From Ottelia alismoides (Eukaryota > Streptophyta > Magnoliopsida > Alismatales > Hydrocharitaceae), in NCBI GenBank assembly GCA_037367405.1, contig JAZKJV010000603.1, positions 1,116,001-1,180,000 on the forward strand: DNA of 64,000 nt. The letters are read 5' to 3'. How positions within the stretch are numbered: the stretch's first letter is position 1; the number at the start of each line of letters is the position of its first letter. Below are positions 20,402 to 32,062 of this stretch, piece after piece. The position numbers and the translations under genes were made by a program. The notes under the pieces are model-generated. The model saw only the letters and a list, made by a program, of their open reading frames with translations, did not search any database and was not told the DNA's origin.

Positions 20402-21940
20402 GGTGGCAGTAGACCAAAGGGTTGTGGTCGGAGAATGTTTTGGCAACATGGTAATTTTGGTCACGGGGGATATATCTAGTAGGGATGAGAAAATAAAAGG
20501 ATGTGATCTAGAACTGCCCAATGACCATGGGATTCGTTCATCCATTCGATCAATCAGACCGAAACATTGACACCAATCCGCAAACCTTCAGCAGTGGGTC
20601 GAGGAGAGGCGAAGGTAAGACACCTTGTTGGGATATCAATGGATGTTGCCAATGGAGGTGTTGAAGGAGGACAGATGGTCCATGAAAATCCCTTTATCAG
20701 TGGAATGTGACATTTACAAGACATATTATTCTGAATTGGTAAGTGAATCAATTCGAACAACGAAGAATAATCATTATCAGTGTAATTTGTGCATTGAAAG
20801 ATAAGTGGGTCCCAACTTGTAAGGATTCTCCAGGGTTTGCAACCAGGGTTTGAGTGCTAATATAGATAATCTAGCAAGGGTAGCCTTGTTCTCGTGTCTA
20901 TCAATCGGATCTAATTTCTTGGATGACGAAGACGTTGCGTTTAAATTTGGTCAAAAAAAGTTTAGTCATGCATATTTCCATGGGTCTCATAAGCCATGAA
21001 TATTCCAAGTTAATGGGTCAATATCCATTTAGGAAGGGGAGTGGGAGTACGAGGTTGGAACACAAGCTAACATAATGGTGATTCTGTTGAACATGCGAGC
21101 CCATGGTGAGCCATTATGCAATAAATGTTATTGCAAATATCATTCCCTGATCTGAAATGAAGAATAATTATTTTTCATAATAGGTCCCTTAATATAATTA
21201 GGGTTATGTACCATGGTTATCTTAATGATCATACAGTTGTTGATTCAATTGTTGAATTATAGAGGTTGGTGCTTGAATGAATATCTAAAGAGTTAGATTG
21301 AGGACTCATCAAGCACTACCAAATGATTATTAAGAGATGATCTCTAGCCTGAGTAGGAGATGACAATCCTTTCTCTAATGGGCTGATATCTAACCGACCT
21401 CTTGATGCAGGTCCTCTGCATAGAAATAGAGATTCGGAGGTATTAGATAAGTTAGGTTAAAGAGTTGACCTAACAAGATCGAGATAATGTCGAATGCTGT
21501 CACGATATAGGCATGCATCCTCTGACCGAAGACATATGTGCTACTATATGTTTGAGTATGTACAATTGGCAGATCGATAGGTTGATCTAATCAAGGTCTA
21601 TATACCGACGCATTGGTGTGCATACAAGGGCATATGAGTAATAAGATATCTCAAAGGGATCATACATGTTCATTACTGAACCGGAAGACATGAACTCACT
21701 CATGAGATACTGAGATCAAATTCCATGTATGGTCGTCTCGCTTTGGAAGTTCGACTGAATTTGTAGGTTTGATATATACTTTTGGAAAGTGTATGATCGA
21801 TACCTAGGTATGCTATATGCTTTTAGAAAGTATATGATTGAGAAACATAATGATAAAACCCTGACGGAGATAGTCTAAATGAGATCTAAAAGACTAAAAC
21901 TTCGGGTTCATTCTAGATCTTCCAGTATGCATGATGTACA

Positions 21941-22157
21941 CAAGGCCTTAAATGTCGGTTTCGGTCACCATTTCGGTGACGACCAAAACAGAATTTCGAT
22001 GGAATTTCGGTCAAATTTCGGTCGAAATTTCGATCATTTCGGTCATTTTTTGTACTAGGACCCCCATATTTCGGTCATTTCGGTTGAATTTCGATTTCGA
22101 CTGGATATCGATATTCGACGGAAATTCGACTGAATTTCGCTGAAATTTGAGGCCATG
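21941..22157. mobile_element. 217-bp hAT-like MITE
   Basis: GATGTACA at 21933-21940 is repeated at 22158-22165, an exact 8-base duplication. The ends CAAGGCCTTAAAT and, reversed, CATGGCCTCAAAT match at 11 of 13 positions and have the CA-N-GG form usual for hAT. The interior is full of TTTCGGTC / GAAATTTCG motifs. The sibling LTR at 3107-5770 lacks it at the matching place (GCAGGATGTACAGG near 3985), confirming an insertion. Confidence 0.8.
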
Positions 22158-22958
22158 GATGTACAAATATTAGGAATACCTAAGGGTAATGTGATCATAA
22201 ACGATTGTATAAACATTACGCGTTCATTCCGAGTGAGTGATGAAACATGTCTGGATTTTAATGATTTCTCTCACTAGAGAAGTAATCTAATCTTAATCCA
22301 AATGTTGGACAATGATCTGAATGTGATTCAGATGCAATGAGAAGATTAGATTTACGGCTTTGATTTTATCAAACATCTATGGGAGATCTCCGAGATCTGG
22401 ATTTGAGATATGATCTTAATATCCAAGTCACTATACGTGGAATGTACAATCGTCATGTCCTTATCTCCAAGTATCCATAGAGAAAGCGCATTGTTCTTGA
22501 AAGAGTTCAAGAATAATTCCATTGTTGAATTATGTATCTGAGCATTAAGATATTGATAACTAAATGTGATTTAATTATCATGAATAATGTGAATACGATT
22601 CATATAATTTAAATACATGAAAATGATGATCCAAGATAATGAAATGTAATTTAATTATCAAGAATATGAATTATGTGGATAGTAATATCCATACTATATA
22701 TATTATAAATGTGACTTATACCATATTAGAGAGAGCCTATTGTAAATAGTATATTCAAATTAATTGTTGATGTCAATTGGATTTACATTGGCAATTAATT
22801 GGAAATACAATTTACATTTTGTTTTGGGATGTAAATATAATTCACAATCATTTAATGACATGATTGCAATATTCACAAAATTAATTTGGAATTATTTTCG
22901 TGAATTAATTTACAACAAAAGTTGTTGTAAATATACATGAAGGATTAGAGGAGCCAAC

Positions 22959-23986
22959 TATTGTATTTAAAGTATGTAACTAGGCTTTTGATTAGAAAGT
23001 CTATGCAATTACAATAGGAGTTAATTTGGTTTCAATTGGGAAACCAAATGGCTTGGAAGGAAAGCTAAGAATTCTCAAATTTGAAAGGAGAGTTATGGGT
23101 GAAAGTTTAGAACCACATCTAGTATTTCTAAACTTTTGGTGGGCTTATATATGAGTTCACACCTCAAGCACTTGTACCAATAGTAGAGAGGAGGAATGGA
23201 GGACCACACACATGCGCGCGCTCCGCTCCGTCTCTGGCTCGGGCTCAGGAGAGTCAATTCAGATCTCGATACTTTTTCTACGGGTTTCATTTGGCCGGAC
23301 GATTAAATTAATCATAAATATTAGTTTGGATTCGGCTGCAATGGGAATCCGACTCGACCCAAACGGCTTGTTTTAGCCACAGTTTTGGAATCCGAAGAGA
23401 CACACCCGTTGAGGGGCATTTTCGGAAAACAGAAAGCACCACGCGTAGGGCTCGCAAACCTCTTTTTATACCCCCTCCCCCAACGTCGTTTTTTATCTGT
23501 CGCAAGAAAAACTCTTCCTCCTCATGTTCTGTTCTTCTGCTCCCGCGGACGAACATTCTTCTTCGTTGGTTGCAGTTCTCTGAGGTATTTTCGAGGACGA
23601 TCTTTTCGGTGTGCGCAGACGAAGATCGTGTGCCGTCATATCCTGGGAGCGGATCGTCAGACCCACACCCGTATTGTGGGGACGATATCCCCTTTAAGGA
23701 CAGTCCATTCCATGGACGCTTCGGTGATTTCCAATCTAATATGTTTATCGTTTTGTTTGCTGCAATGTGTTTGTAACTTTGTCTTTCCTGGATCTCGCTC
23801 TATTGATTTATTCCGAATAATAAAAATGGTTAACATTTGATTTTATTGGTTCCTACATGCATATCATAATAATTATTTGATCGGAAATGTTTGATTATGC
23901 TTTTATTAATTTGTAATGCATTGATTCATAATGATCTTACCGAATATTATTTTGTATATGTCGTGCTTTTAATCATGTTACCAACA
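22959..23986 (+). repeat. 5' LTR of the nested copia element
   Basis: It aligns throughout with 31024-32062. Its first bases are mutated (TATTGTATTT instead of TGTTATATTT) and it ends ACCAACA. A TATATAT tract near 23143 could be the promoter. A degraded primer site (GGATATCAAGA) is possible at about 23998. Confidence 0.85.
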
Positions 23987-24111
23987 ATCTTAGAGAGGAT
24001 ATCAAGAATCAGATTTAAAATCATGTCGGAAACGATGTTTAAAACGAGATGGATATAACAAGTATGCCGGAAAAATTCAGTGATCAGAATTTCAAGCGTT
24101 AGCAACAATGC

Positions 24112-24745
24112 ATGAATATCTGGTTAACCACCATGGGATTAATCTCTATACTTGAAACCGATTGTCCTAATGTGGAAACGGAAAACCCCACACCCGATAG
24201 CCAGAAGGTGCAATCCGCGTATAAGGAACGAGATCATATATGTCATGATTGCATCTTGTTGGCTTTGTCCAACACGTTGTTTGATGTATATTGTTCGTCT
24301 ACGCAGACTGCGAAGGGGTTATGGGAAGACTCTGATCGGAAGTATAATACCGATGATCTCGGTATTGAGAAATACTCCGTCGCCAAGTTCTTGAAGTTTT
24401 CCATGGTCGAAGGGAAGTCGGTTTCTGAACAAACACACGAGTTTTTACTCCTGCTCCATGGTTTAGAAAATGTCGAATTGGGAAGACTTTGGTATGACCT
24501 TGAAACATAGAAAGGGAAATTTTTCTATGGATGACTTGATGATGGCAATTGCTATAGAGAAGGAACACATGAAACAAAAGCATGTGGTTCCTATTGATGT
24601 TCAGGCTAAAGTCAATTTCATGACCTCAAAGGGAAAAGATAAAAGGGGAAAGGGTAGTAACAATAATAAAATGAAACCAAAGGGTAATATCCAGAAAAAT
24701 GTAAAGAATAAACCATGCTGGCACTGTAATCAAGTTCGTCATTAG
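24112..24745 (+). pseudogene. Copia gag (nucleocapsid-like) remnant
   Basis: The capsid-like region in frame at 24112-24510 shows the usual copia gag text (TAKGLWEDSDRKYNTDD, then KFLKFSMVEGKSVSEQTHEF, resembling the KxLKxKMxEGxSVxEHIxxF block). A frameshift near 24500 moves the reading to 24470-24745, which contains a basic stretch and the zinc knuckle CWHCNQVRH..C. The C-x2-C-x4-H-x4-C spacing is kept, but a stop codon lies right after the histidine. Gag packages the element RNA into virus-like particles; this copy cannot make an intact one. Confidence 0.75.
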
Positions 24746-24802
24746 ATTAAGGGATGTCCGTCCTTAAAGGCCCAAACTAAGGATGCAGATGGGAGTCCAC
24801 AA

Positions 24803-25312
24803 GTGAATATGATCATTGTGGGACTCGGAGCTAGCGAGGGGTATGTCTCTGTAAAACCTGAACTATACCATATTCATGATACAAATAAGTGGCTTGTAGA
24901 TACAGGAGCCAATGTAAACATTTGCTCTGACAGAAATTTATTTTCTCCTTGTCATACCTGCAGTGGTGGGACTGTGAAGATGAGGAACGATTCCGCGACC
25001 GTGCTGCTAAGGTCAGGACAAGTCAACTTGAGATTATCCTCTGGACGTGTCTGGACATTGCACAGGGTGTTGCATGTTCCTGACATTAAGAAGAATGTTC
25101 TATCTGGATCTAATTTAGATAGAAATGATTTTGAATTGAACTTTAAATGTAATAAAGTTGTCATTCTGAGACATGGCATTTTCTATGGAAAATGCTATCT
25201 GGCAGATTTTAATTTGTTGTTTAGAATTAGATGTGATTCAGTAAACATTGATGCAATGAATGTTTTGAATTCTGAATGTTCTAATTATGTGTCTCATGTA
25301 GTTAATAACTAG
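24803..25312 (+). pseudogene. Copia aspartic protease and pre-integrase region
   Basis: A WLVDTGANVNICSDRNLF block holds the D-T-G-A catalytic motif of retropepsin-like copia proteases near residue 35 of this frame. A VLHVPDIKKNVLSGSNLDRN block further on corresponds to the conserved LxxVLYVPxxxxNLLSxxxL segment. The frame is open for about 170 codons up to 25312 and then meets a stop just before the pre-integrase GHVN block, so the polyprotein is split here. Confidence 0.8.
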
Positions 25313-25338
25313 AATCTTGTGATATGTGACATGGTAGA

Positions 25339-25649
25339 TTGGGACATGTGAACTTAAACTCAATTAAAAGCATGATGAATTTAAAGTTGATCCCTAAACA
25401 CACTATTGATAAAATTCAAAAATGTGAAATTTGTATGCAAGCTAAGACACCTAAGAAGTCTTTTCAGTCTGTCTATAGAGATAGCGAGATCTTGGATCTA
25501 GTGCACACGGATATCTGTGAGTTTAATGGTGTGTTGACCCGAGACAATAAGAAATACTATATCACCTTTATAGATGATGGCAGTAGATACTGTTATGTGT
25601 ATCTTATGAAAACCAAAGATGAAGCCTTAGAAAATTTTCTTATATTAAA
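25339..25649 (+). pseudogene. Copia integrase, N-terminal part
   Basis: GHVNLNSIKSMMN..CEICMQAK carries the H-x-C-x2-C zinc-binding pattern of copia pre-integrase. LVHTDICEFNG gives the first catalytic aspartate, and DDGSRYCYVYLMKTKDEALE follows. The reading is cut at 25649 by the inner LTR element and resumes at 28134. Confidence 0.8.
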
Positions 25650-25974
25650 TGTTAGAAAATCGGAAGCGGAAGCGGAAACGATAAACAGAGCATAGAACAA
25701 GAAAGATAAACATGGGATACCATGATTTTACGTGGAACCATACTCCGTTAGGAGCGGGATGAAACCACGGGAGAAGCCCTCAACGGGGCATATCTTTCTA
25801 TTGCTTTTCTCAATGGATACATGAGGTATGGGGCTCCTTATATAACCTCTCCAGAGCCTCCAAGTCCCACCGCTGGGCAATGTGGGACTAAACACTGGAT
25901 GGGGTAAATGGATCTTCTCCAGGATCCATTTACCCTGCTACAAGTCAATGACGCACATAACAAATACTCCAACA
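25650..25974 (-). repeat. 3' LTR (element sense) of the pol-less element
   Basis: 325 bases. The minus strand carries GGTTATATAAGGAGCC, a probable TATA box. Next to it (25975-25986) lies the complement of the polypurine tract. Confidence 0.85.
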
Positions 25975-27797
25975 CTCCCCCTCAAGCTGGAGCATGCAAT
26001 GCTCAGCTTGGACAAACATAAAGATACTCAACTCAACGCTACAAGACACTACGGACAATATCAACCCAACGCGCACATTGCTGCAGTCGAGGACGTTGCT
26101 TCTGATGCCGTGCAGGTGAGGAGGACGAACGGGCTGGAGTGTGAGTCGACTGAAGACTCGGAATCTGACCATCGAGTCTGAAACTGCGCCTGAAGTCTCC
26201 TAGTCGGAGAACTGGATCTCTCCCATCTGGCTCAGAGAATGGTGCTCTACTCTGGAGTACATATGATACCACATGAAAACCCTTGCCCTCAATGGCATAG
26301 GGAATGGTCCTCTGCTCTGGAGTCCCTATACTCACATGAAAACTCTGGCCGAACAACAACAAGAATGATGGGGACCTCGAACTCATGATGGCAACATATG
26401 CTCATCTGAAAATGACCGCAAACTCGTGCGTGTCTGAAACTGAGGACTCGGAAGACAATCGTCGAGTCTGAATAATCTGTTGTAGAGTCTGAAAGAATGG
26501 CTGGTCTAGAAATCTGCATCTGGCATATGAATCTGGAACACAAGACCTGTGACTCTACATATATACTCCCCCTTTCTCCCATACTTGTCGGAAAATGAAC
26601 ACCGACAAAGTTGGGAGAAGACAAGGACATGAGGAAAAACTAAACATGAAATTTGCGGCTTTTCATTTTTTCATAAGCCGTCACTATTTTTTTTAAGCCA
26701 TTGATATATTTTTTTCGGCTTTGCAAATCATTTTTTTAAAATGCGTAAGGTTTTTTGCTATATGTACGCACCTTTTTTTCTCTCCCTTTTTTTAAAACAC
26801 AAATCTCCTCTCTCTTTTTAAAATATTACAATCATTTTTTTACAGAACTGCCCTTTCCAACCCACTGTTGGGCTTTTAAAAAAAATTTATATAAAGGGGC
26901 CCGCTAGGTTTCTGGTGTTGGGAACCCCTCGTAGTCCCGTCGCCAAGGGGCTCTAGCCGCATGTGGGGATGTTCTAATGGTGCGTGGTTCGCTTTGCGCA
27001 CGATGGAGGAATAGCGGGGCTTCAACCGGACTGGAGCGTCTACGCAGAGGGAAGAGTACGCGAGCACTTGTGCGCGGTGGAATCTCAACGCCTGATCTCG
27101 CTGCAGGAGCTTGCAGTCGAAGTCGCCTGAGAGGGGCTTGCCTGCATATCTTGAATCGCCGCAAACGGCTGAAAGGCTGAAAGAGGAGGTGTTTCGGCGG
27201 CGCGGTGGGGAGGCCTGCATGAGTGCGCGTGTCGCCTAGGAGGCGGTAATGTTTCCTCCTGGAGTCGCGCCACTGTTTCCGAAGGAGATCTCGGCATCGG
27301 GCCTGGGGGAACTCCATCGCTAAGGGAGGAGGGCCTGAGGGGAGCATCGCGCGCCAGGGAGATGCGCGCCTGGGCTGCATCCCACATGGAAAGGCGGCGG
27401 CCTGGAGGGCGGCGCACATGGGAAGGCAGCGGCCTAGGATGTACCGCCATGTCGCCTGGGTGAGAACAGTGCGGGGGGCGAAGCTCGCCGCTTGATATGG
27501 GCCCACGAACGAGGGTTTTGGAGCTACACCCCCGCCGTATGGAAGATCTGGACGTTCCGCCTGGGATGGAGCGTGGAGATGTTCGCCGCCAACGACAAAA
27601 ATAAATCGTGCAAGGGCGCTGCCGGCTAGAAGAAGGAGCGTGCTCCTCCAGAATTTAGGGTTTCAAAACCCATAGAGAACGGCAGAACTTGAATCAAAAT
27701 AGAAATCTTCATGAAAAATGATCTTCAATAACCGCACATCAAAAAAAAACTTGAATCTCATACAAATAGTCAATATAAAATCCACGAGAATCAACCC

Positions 27798-27809
27798 GCT
27801 ATGATACCA
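27798..27809 (-). promoter_or_regulatory. Primer binding site (initiator tRNA-Met)
   Basis: TGGTATCATAGC on the minus strand directly abuts the LTR and differs by one base from the plant consensus TGGTATCAGAGC. It fixes the element's orientation as minus. Confidence 0.8.
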
Positions 27810-28133
27810 TGTTACAAAATCGGAAGCGGAAGCGGAAACGATAAACAGAGCATAGAACAAGAAAGATAAACATGGGACACCATGATTTTACGTGGAACCC
27901 TACTCCGTGAGGAGCGGGATGAAACCACGGGAGAAGCCCTCAACGGGCATATTTTTCTATTGCTTTTCTCAATGGATACATGAGGTCTAAGGCTCATTAT
28001 ATAGCCTCTCCAGAGCCTCCAAGTCCCACCGATGGGAAATGTGGGACTAAACACTGGATGGGGTAAATGGATCTTCTACAGGATCCATTTACCCTGCTAC
28101 AACTCAATGATGCACATAACAAATACTCCAACA
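27810..28133 (-). repeat. 5' LTR (element sense) of the pol-less element
   Basis: 324 bases, starting TGTTACAAAATCGG on the plus strand. One G of the partner's CAACGGGGCAT run is missing and its TATA region reads GGCTATATAATG on the minus strand. Confidence 0.85.
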
Positions 28134-28890
28134 TTAAAGAATGAGGTTGAGACAGAAACAAGAAAAGTGCTTAAACGCCTAATGTTAGATAGAGGATATG
28201 ACTATACTTCTAACTTGTTTGATGAACAATGCAAACTATTTGGCATAGTTCAAAATGTTACTGCTCCATATTCACCACAATCCAATGGGATAGCAGAACG
28301 GAAAAATAGGACCTTAACTGATAAGATCAATGCTCTCCTACAGAGTTCTGGACTTCCAACCGATATGTAGGGAGATGCCTTGAATATGGCTTGTCATATT
28401 CTGAATAGGGTCCCTCCAAGACATATGGAAAAGTGACCTTTTGAATATAGGAGAAACATGAAATCAAGCTTAAAGTATCTCAAAGTGTGGGGTTGTCTTG
28501 CTAAGGTTTTAGTCCCAGAACACAAGAGATAGAAGCTAGGTCCTAAAACTGTTGATTTTGTCTTTTTAGATTACTTGGAAAACAACTATGCATATAAGCT
28601 CTTCGTAATTCGGTCCAAGATACCAGGCATAGATGTCAACACTATTGTTGAACTCCGTAATGCTACCTTCTTTCAGGATGTCTTCCCTATGAAGACTGGG
28701 ATTCCTCATAATCTGACCAATGATGTTGCCTCCACATCAAGATCTATTCCAGATCAAGTGGAAAGGATAACGAATGTGGGGGTTGAAACTCAACCTGAAC
28801 CCAATGACATTTCAAAAGAAATTAAGCCAATGAGGAACAAACGACCTCGGATAGCCAAGGATCTGGGCAGTGACTTTATTGTCTACTAGA
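28134..28890 (+). pseudogene. Copia integrase, C-terminal part
   Basis: This continues the integrase after the inner insertion. LMLDRGYDY stands where the second catalytic aspartate block (xSDRGGEY) belongs, and PYSPQSNGIAERKNRTL gives the catalytic glutamate block. A stop follows at about 28368 and others at 28434 and 28531. The rest runs through the linker toward RT. Once the 2.48-kb element and one TTAAA are taken out, the two integrase halves join in register in the copia order. Confidence 0.75.
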
Positions 28891-28922
28891 TCGAGGGTGA
28901 TCAACCAAGCTACAAGGAAGCC

Positions 28923-29762
28923 ATGGCTTCATATGAAGCAAAACAATGGAAGGAAGCCGTCAAATCTGAGATGGATTCCATTATGGGTAATGGAACTTGG
29001 GAACTAGTTGATTTACCCAAAGTGTGCTCTACCATTAGGTGCAAATGGGTATTTAAGAGAAAGCTTAGGCCTGGCGGATCAATTGAAAAGTATAAAGCCA
29101 GATTAGTTTCCAAAGGCTTTAGGCAAAAGGAAGGTATCGATTATTTTGATACATATTCCCCTGTAATGAGGATGACCACAATCTGGATGCTCATAGCATT
29201 GGCTTCTGTATATGATCTCTCTATCCACTAGATGGATGTAAAGACCGCCTTCTTGCATGGCAATCATGAGGAGGAGATCCATATGGATCAACCTGATGGG
29301 CTTGTGACTCATAGAAATGAGGGAAAGGACTGCAAGCTTGTTAAATCCCTATACGGATTAAAACAAGCACCAAAGCAATGGCATGAAAAATTTGACAAAA
29401 CCATTTTGTCATGTGACTTTAAGGTTCATGAATCTGATGAGTGTGTTAATTCCAAGGTGAAAGGTGATGAGTGTATTGTCTTGTACATGTGTGTTGATAA
29501 CATATTGTTGTTTGGATCACATATGAGGATTATTAATGAGACTAAAGCATTCTTATGTAGCAAGTTTGAGATGAAAGACATGGGTGTTGCTGATGTGATC
29601 TTGGGTCTCAAACTGACAAGGTCAGCTGATGGGATCGTAGTTTCTCAATCTCACTATGTTGAGAAGGTACTAGAAAAATTTGGATATCAAGACCGCAAAG
29701 CTGAAGCACTCCTTTTGATTCATCCAAAACGTTGTTTAAGAATAAAAGTGGAGTACTTGTAG
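28923..29762 (+). pseudogene. Copia reverse transcriptase
   Basis: The RT starts WKEAVKSEMDSIMGNGTWEL and VDLPKVCSTIRCKWVFKRKL, then KARLVSKGFRQKEGIDYFDT, MDVKTAFLHGN and LVKSLYGLKQAPKQWHEKFD, which are the classic plant copia RT blocks in order. A stop (29229-29231) separates two otherwise long frames. The catalytic YVDD box is changed to CVDN (near 29494), which should abolish polymerase activity. EMKDMGVADVILGLKL follows. About 280 codons are present, the normal length for this domain. Confidence 0.88.
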
Positions 29763-29770
29763 TTCAGCTA

Positions 29771-30400
29771 AGGTATTCACAAGTGATAGGAAGCTTAATG
29801 TATCTTGTAAACTGCACGAGACCTGATATCCCATTCTCGGTTACAAAGCTGAGTAGATACACTAGCTTTGCTGACCGTACTCACTAGGAGGCTCTGGATC
29901 GAGTACTGAAGTACTTGAAGGGAATTGTTTCCCTTAATTTGCATTATGGTAGACATTCAACTGTACTAAAAGGATATAATGATGCAAGCTGAATCAGAAA
30001 AATAGAGGAGTCTGTGAGTAATGGTGTTACTGGATATGTCTTTACCCTCGGAGGCAGTGCAGTCTCCTAGAGGTATGAGAAACAGACCATTCTAGCTCGG
30101 TCTACTTTTGAGGTTGAGCTATGTGCTTTGGACACTACTGGGATTGATGTTGAATGGCTAAGGGAACTTCTTTCAGAAATTCCCATGGTAGATCAGTCAG
30201 TCCCTACAATCTCGGTACATTGTGATAACATGATCACAATTGACAAGATCAAGAGTTCAAAGTTCAATCAGAAACGAGAAGACACATACAAATCAGACTT
30301 AAGATGTTAAGGCATTTGGTGTCTCGAGGAGTGTTGGATGTGGATTTTGTTGGATCCAAAGACAACACGGCAGATCCGTTGACTAAGGGACTTGAAAGAT
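29771..30400 (+). pseudogene. Copia RNase H
   Basis: YLVNCTRPDIPFSVTKLSRY leads in, then LDRVLKYLKGIVSLNLHYG, an SxSGYVFTLGG-like block, and ARSTFEVELCALDTTG / VEWLRELLSEIPMV with the expected HCDN block (about 30220) and DNTADPLTKGLE at about 30361. Several stops are present (for example near 29886 and 30069). The order and length fit the copia pol end. Confidence 0.75.
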
Positions 30401-31023
30401 CTTTAGTCCTAAAGTCTAGGATTGGGAAGAGACTGAGACCCTCTAGGAGTTCCTCTACAGTAGAAACCCAACCCATCTGAGTGGAGATCCCACAAAGTAG
30501 GTTCAATGTGGTAATAACAAGCTGTTTGGAGAACTGGTTGACAATCGTATCTCAATGTTCATGCATGAAGCGTGAGTGCCTTATCCCTGGAAGCTTGAGT
30601 GTTATTTAAGCTCCAAGTTTAGGAAGAGTGTAGGCTCTGAATGGGTTCAAGCTTTAGGCAGGATGTTAGCAGTACATCCTTGAACAACGTCACCTATGTG
30701 AGTGTTACTGTGGACCGCAGTTAAAAGAAGATGGTCTTTCCTGAACACACTCATGAAACAGGATAATGGTGCATGACTTTTAAAGAGCACCAACCCTAAA
30801 GATTGTACCAAGAACAACATCTTGTTGTTTCTACCTTATACTTTAACACCAAGGTCTGAAGTTCAAGCCATAGTTCACTTCGTTCCTGTTAAAGTGAAAG
30901 TAGTAAACTCAGGTAGAGGTTCAAAACGGAAGGTACCTTTACTAAAAGCAAAGTGTGACAACCGAAAGATGTCTTTTAACTCTATTTGAATCTCTTTTTC
31001 AAATTGGTGAATTCGTGGGGGAT
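30401..31023 (+). other. Copia 3' untranslated region and polypurine tract
   Basis: Non-coding sequence between pol and the 3' LTR, ending in ATTCGTGGGGGAT directly before TGTTATATTT. The purine run is the expected primer for plus-strand synthesis. Confidence 0.7.
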
Positions 31024-32062
31024 TGTTATATTTAAAGTATGTAATTAGGCTTTTGATTAGAAAGTCCATGCAATTACAATGGGAGTTAATTTAGTTTCAA
31101 CTGGAAACCAAATTGTTCGAAGGGAGTTGGGAATTCCCAAATTTGAAAGGAGAGTTATGGGTGAAAGTTTAGTGCCACATCTAGTATTTCTAAACTTTTA
31201 ATAGTCTTATATATGAGTTCACACCCCAAGCTCTTGTAGCAATAGTAAAAAGGAGGAATGTAGTACCACACAAGCGCGGACGCTTCGCTCCGTCTCCGAC
31301 TCGAGCTCAGGAGAGTCCATTCGGATCTCGGATATCGATACTTTAGCTACGGGTTTCATTTGACAGGTCGATTAAATTAATCATATGGATTAATTTGGAT
31401 TCGACTGCAATGAGAATCCGACTCGACCTAAACGACTCGTTTTAGCCACGATTTCGGAATCCGAAGAGACATGCCGTTGAGGGGCATTTTCGAAAAACGG
31501 AAAGCACCGCACACTAGGGCACGCAAGCCTCTTTTATACCCTCCTCCCCCGACACCGTTTTTTATCTGTCACAAGAAAAACTCTTCCTCCTCTTGTTATG
31601 TTCTTTTGCTCTTATGGACGAACATTCCTCTTCGTTGGTTGCAATTCTCTGAGGTATTTTCGAGAATGGTCTTGTTGGTGTGCGTAGACGAAGACCATGT
31701 GTCGTCGTATCCTGGAAGCGGATCACCAGACCCTACACAACGGTATTGTAGGGACGATATCCTCTCTAAGGACAGTCCATTCCATGGACGCTTCGGTGAT
31801 TTCTAATCTAATCTATTTATCGGTTTGTTTGCTGCAATGTGTTTATAACTTTGTCTTTCCTAGATCTCGTCCTATTGATTTATTCTGAATAATGAAAATG
31901 GTTAATATTTGATTTTATTGGTTCCTGCGTGCATATCATCATAATAATCATTTGAATCGGAAATACTTGATTATGCTTTTATTAATCTATAATGCATTGA
32001 TTCATAATGATCTTACCGAATATTATTTTGTATATATCGCGCTTTTGATCCTGTTACCAACA
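31024..32062 (+). repeat. 3' LTR of the nested copia element
   Basis: About 1.04 kb, TGTTATATTT..ACCAACA. Differences from the 5' LTR are spread throughout (on the order of one in eight to ten positions by eye), indicating an old insertion. Confidence 0.85.

Larger units (their letters stand above)
19560..20985 (-). pseudogene. L1-type LINE ORF2 fragment (endonuclease end to RT linker)
   Basis: On the minus strand a LINE endonuclease C-terminus is readable near 20560-20480 (an LPKHSPTTTLW-like match to the usual LPRxxSDHxPL block). The linker follows with RDLMNLHKDLESITTDEFSR and AKVCWLREGIEIPN (about 20060-19950), corresponding to the common WRQKARVxWLxEGDxNTxFFH block, then a TI(Y)-like end. 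Stops and frameshifts are frequent. It covers the part of ORF2 that lies just before the part seen at 5771-7165, on the same strand. Confidence 0.6.
25650..28133 (-). mobile_element. Non-autonomous LTR retrotransposon (no pol) nested in copia
   Basis: The LTRs at 25650-25974 and 27810-28133 begin TGTTA and end CTCCAACA. They differ at about 16 positions by eye. TTAAA flanks both outer ends (25645-25649, 28134-28138), a perfect duplication. On the minus strand the right LTR is followed with no gap by TGGTATCATAGC (27798-27809), one mismatch from the initiator-Met primer site, and the left LTR is preceded by the PPT TTGAGGGGGAG. The 1.8-kb interior has no gag or pol similarity. It has a GC-rich block (about 26900-27600) and an AT-rich leader, so it must rely on another element's proteins. 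Confidence 0.85.
22959..32062 (+). mobile_element. Ty1/copia element nested in the solo LTR
   Basis: The 5' LTR is 22959-23986, the 3' LTR 31024-32062. The flanks CCAAC and TCAAC form a 5-base duplication with one mismatch. Between them lie gag with a zinc knuckle, a DTGA protease, integrase, RT and RNase H in Ty1/copia order on the plus strand. The PPT GTGGGGGAT abuts the 3' LTR. Excluding the inner element at 25650-28133 it is about 6.6 kb. The LTRs differ by many substitutions and the pol frame has stops, so it is an old copy. Confidence 0.88.

Noticed and set aside
26904..27506. 200-codon minus-strand open frame as a gene
   Set aside because: Other long frames overlap it on both strands (27085-27450 minus, 26977-27180 plus), as expected in GC-rich DNA. 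No domain was recognised, and it lies inside a non-autonomous LTR element.
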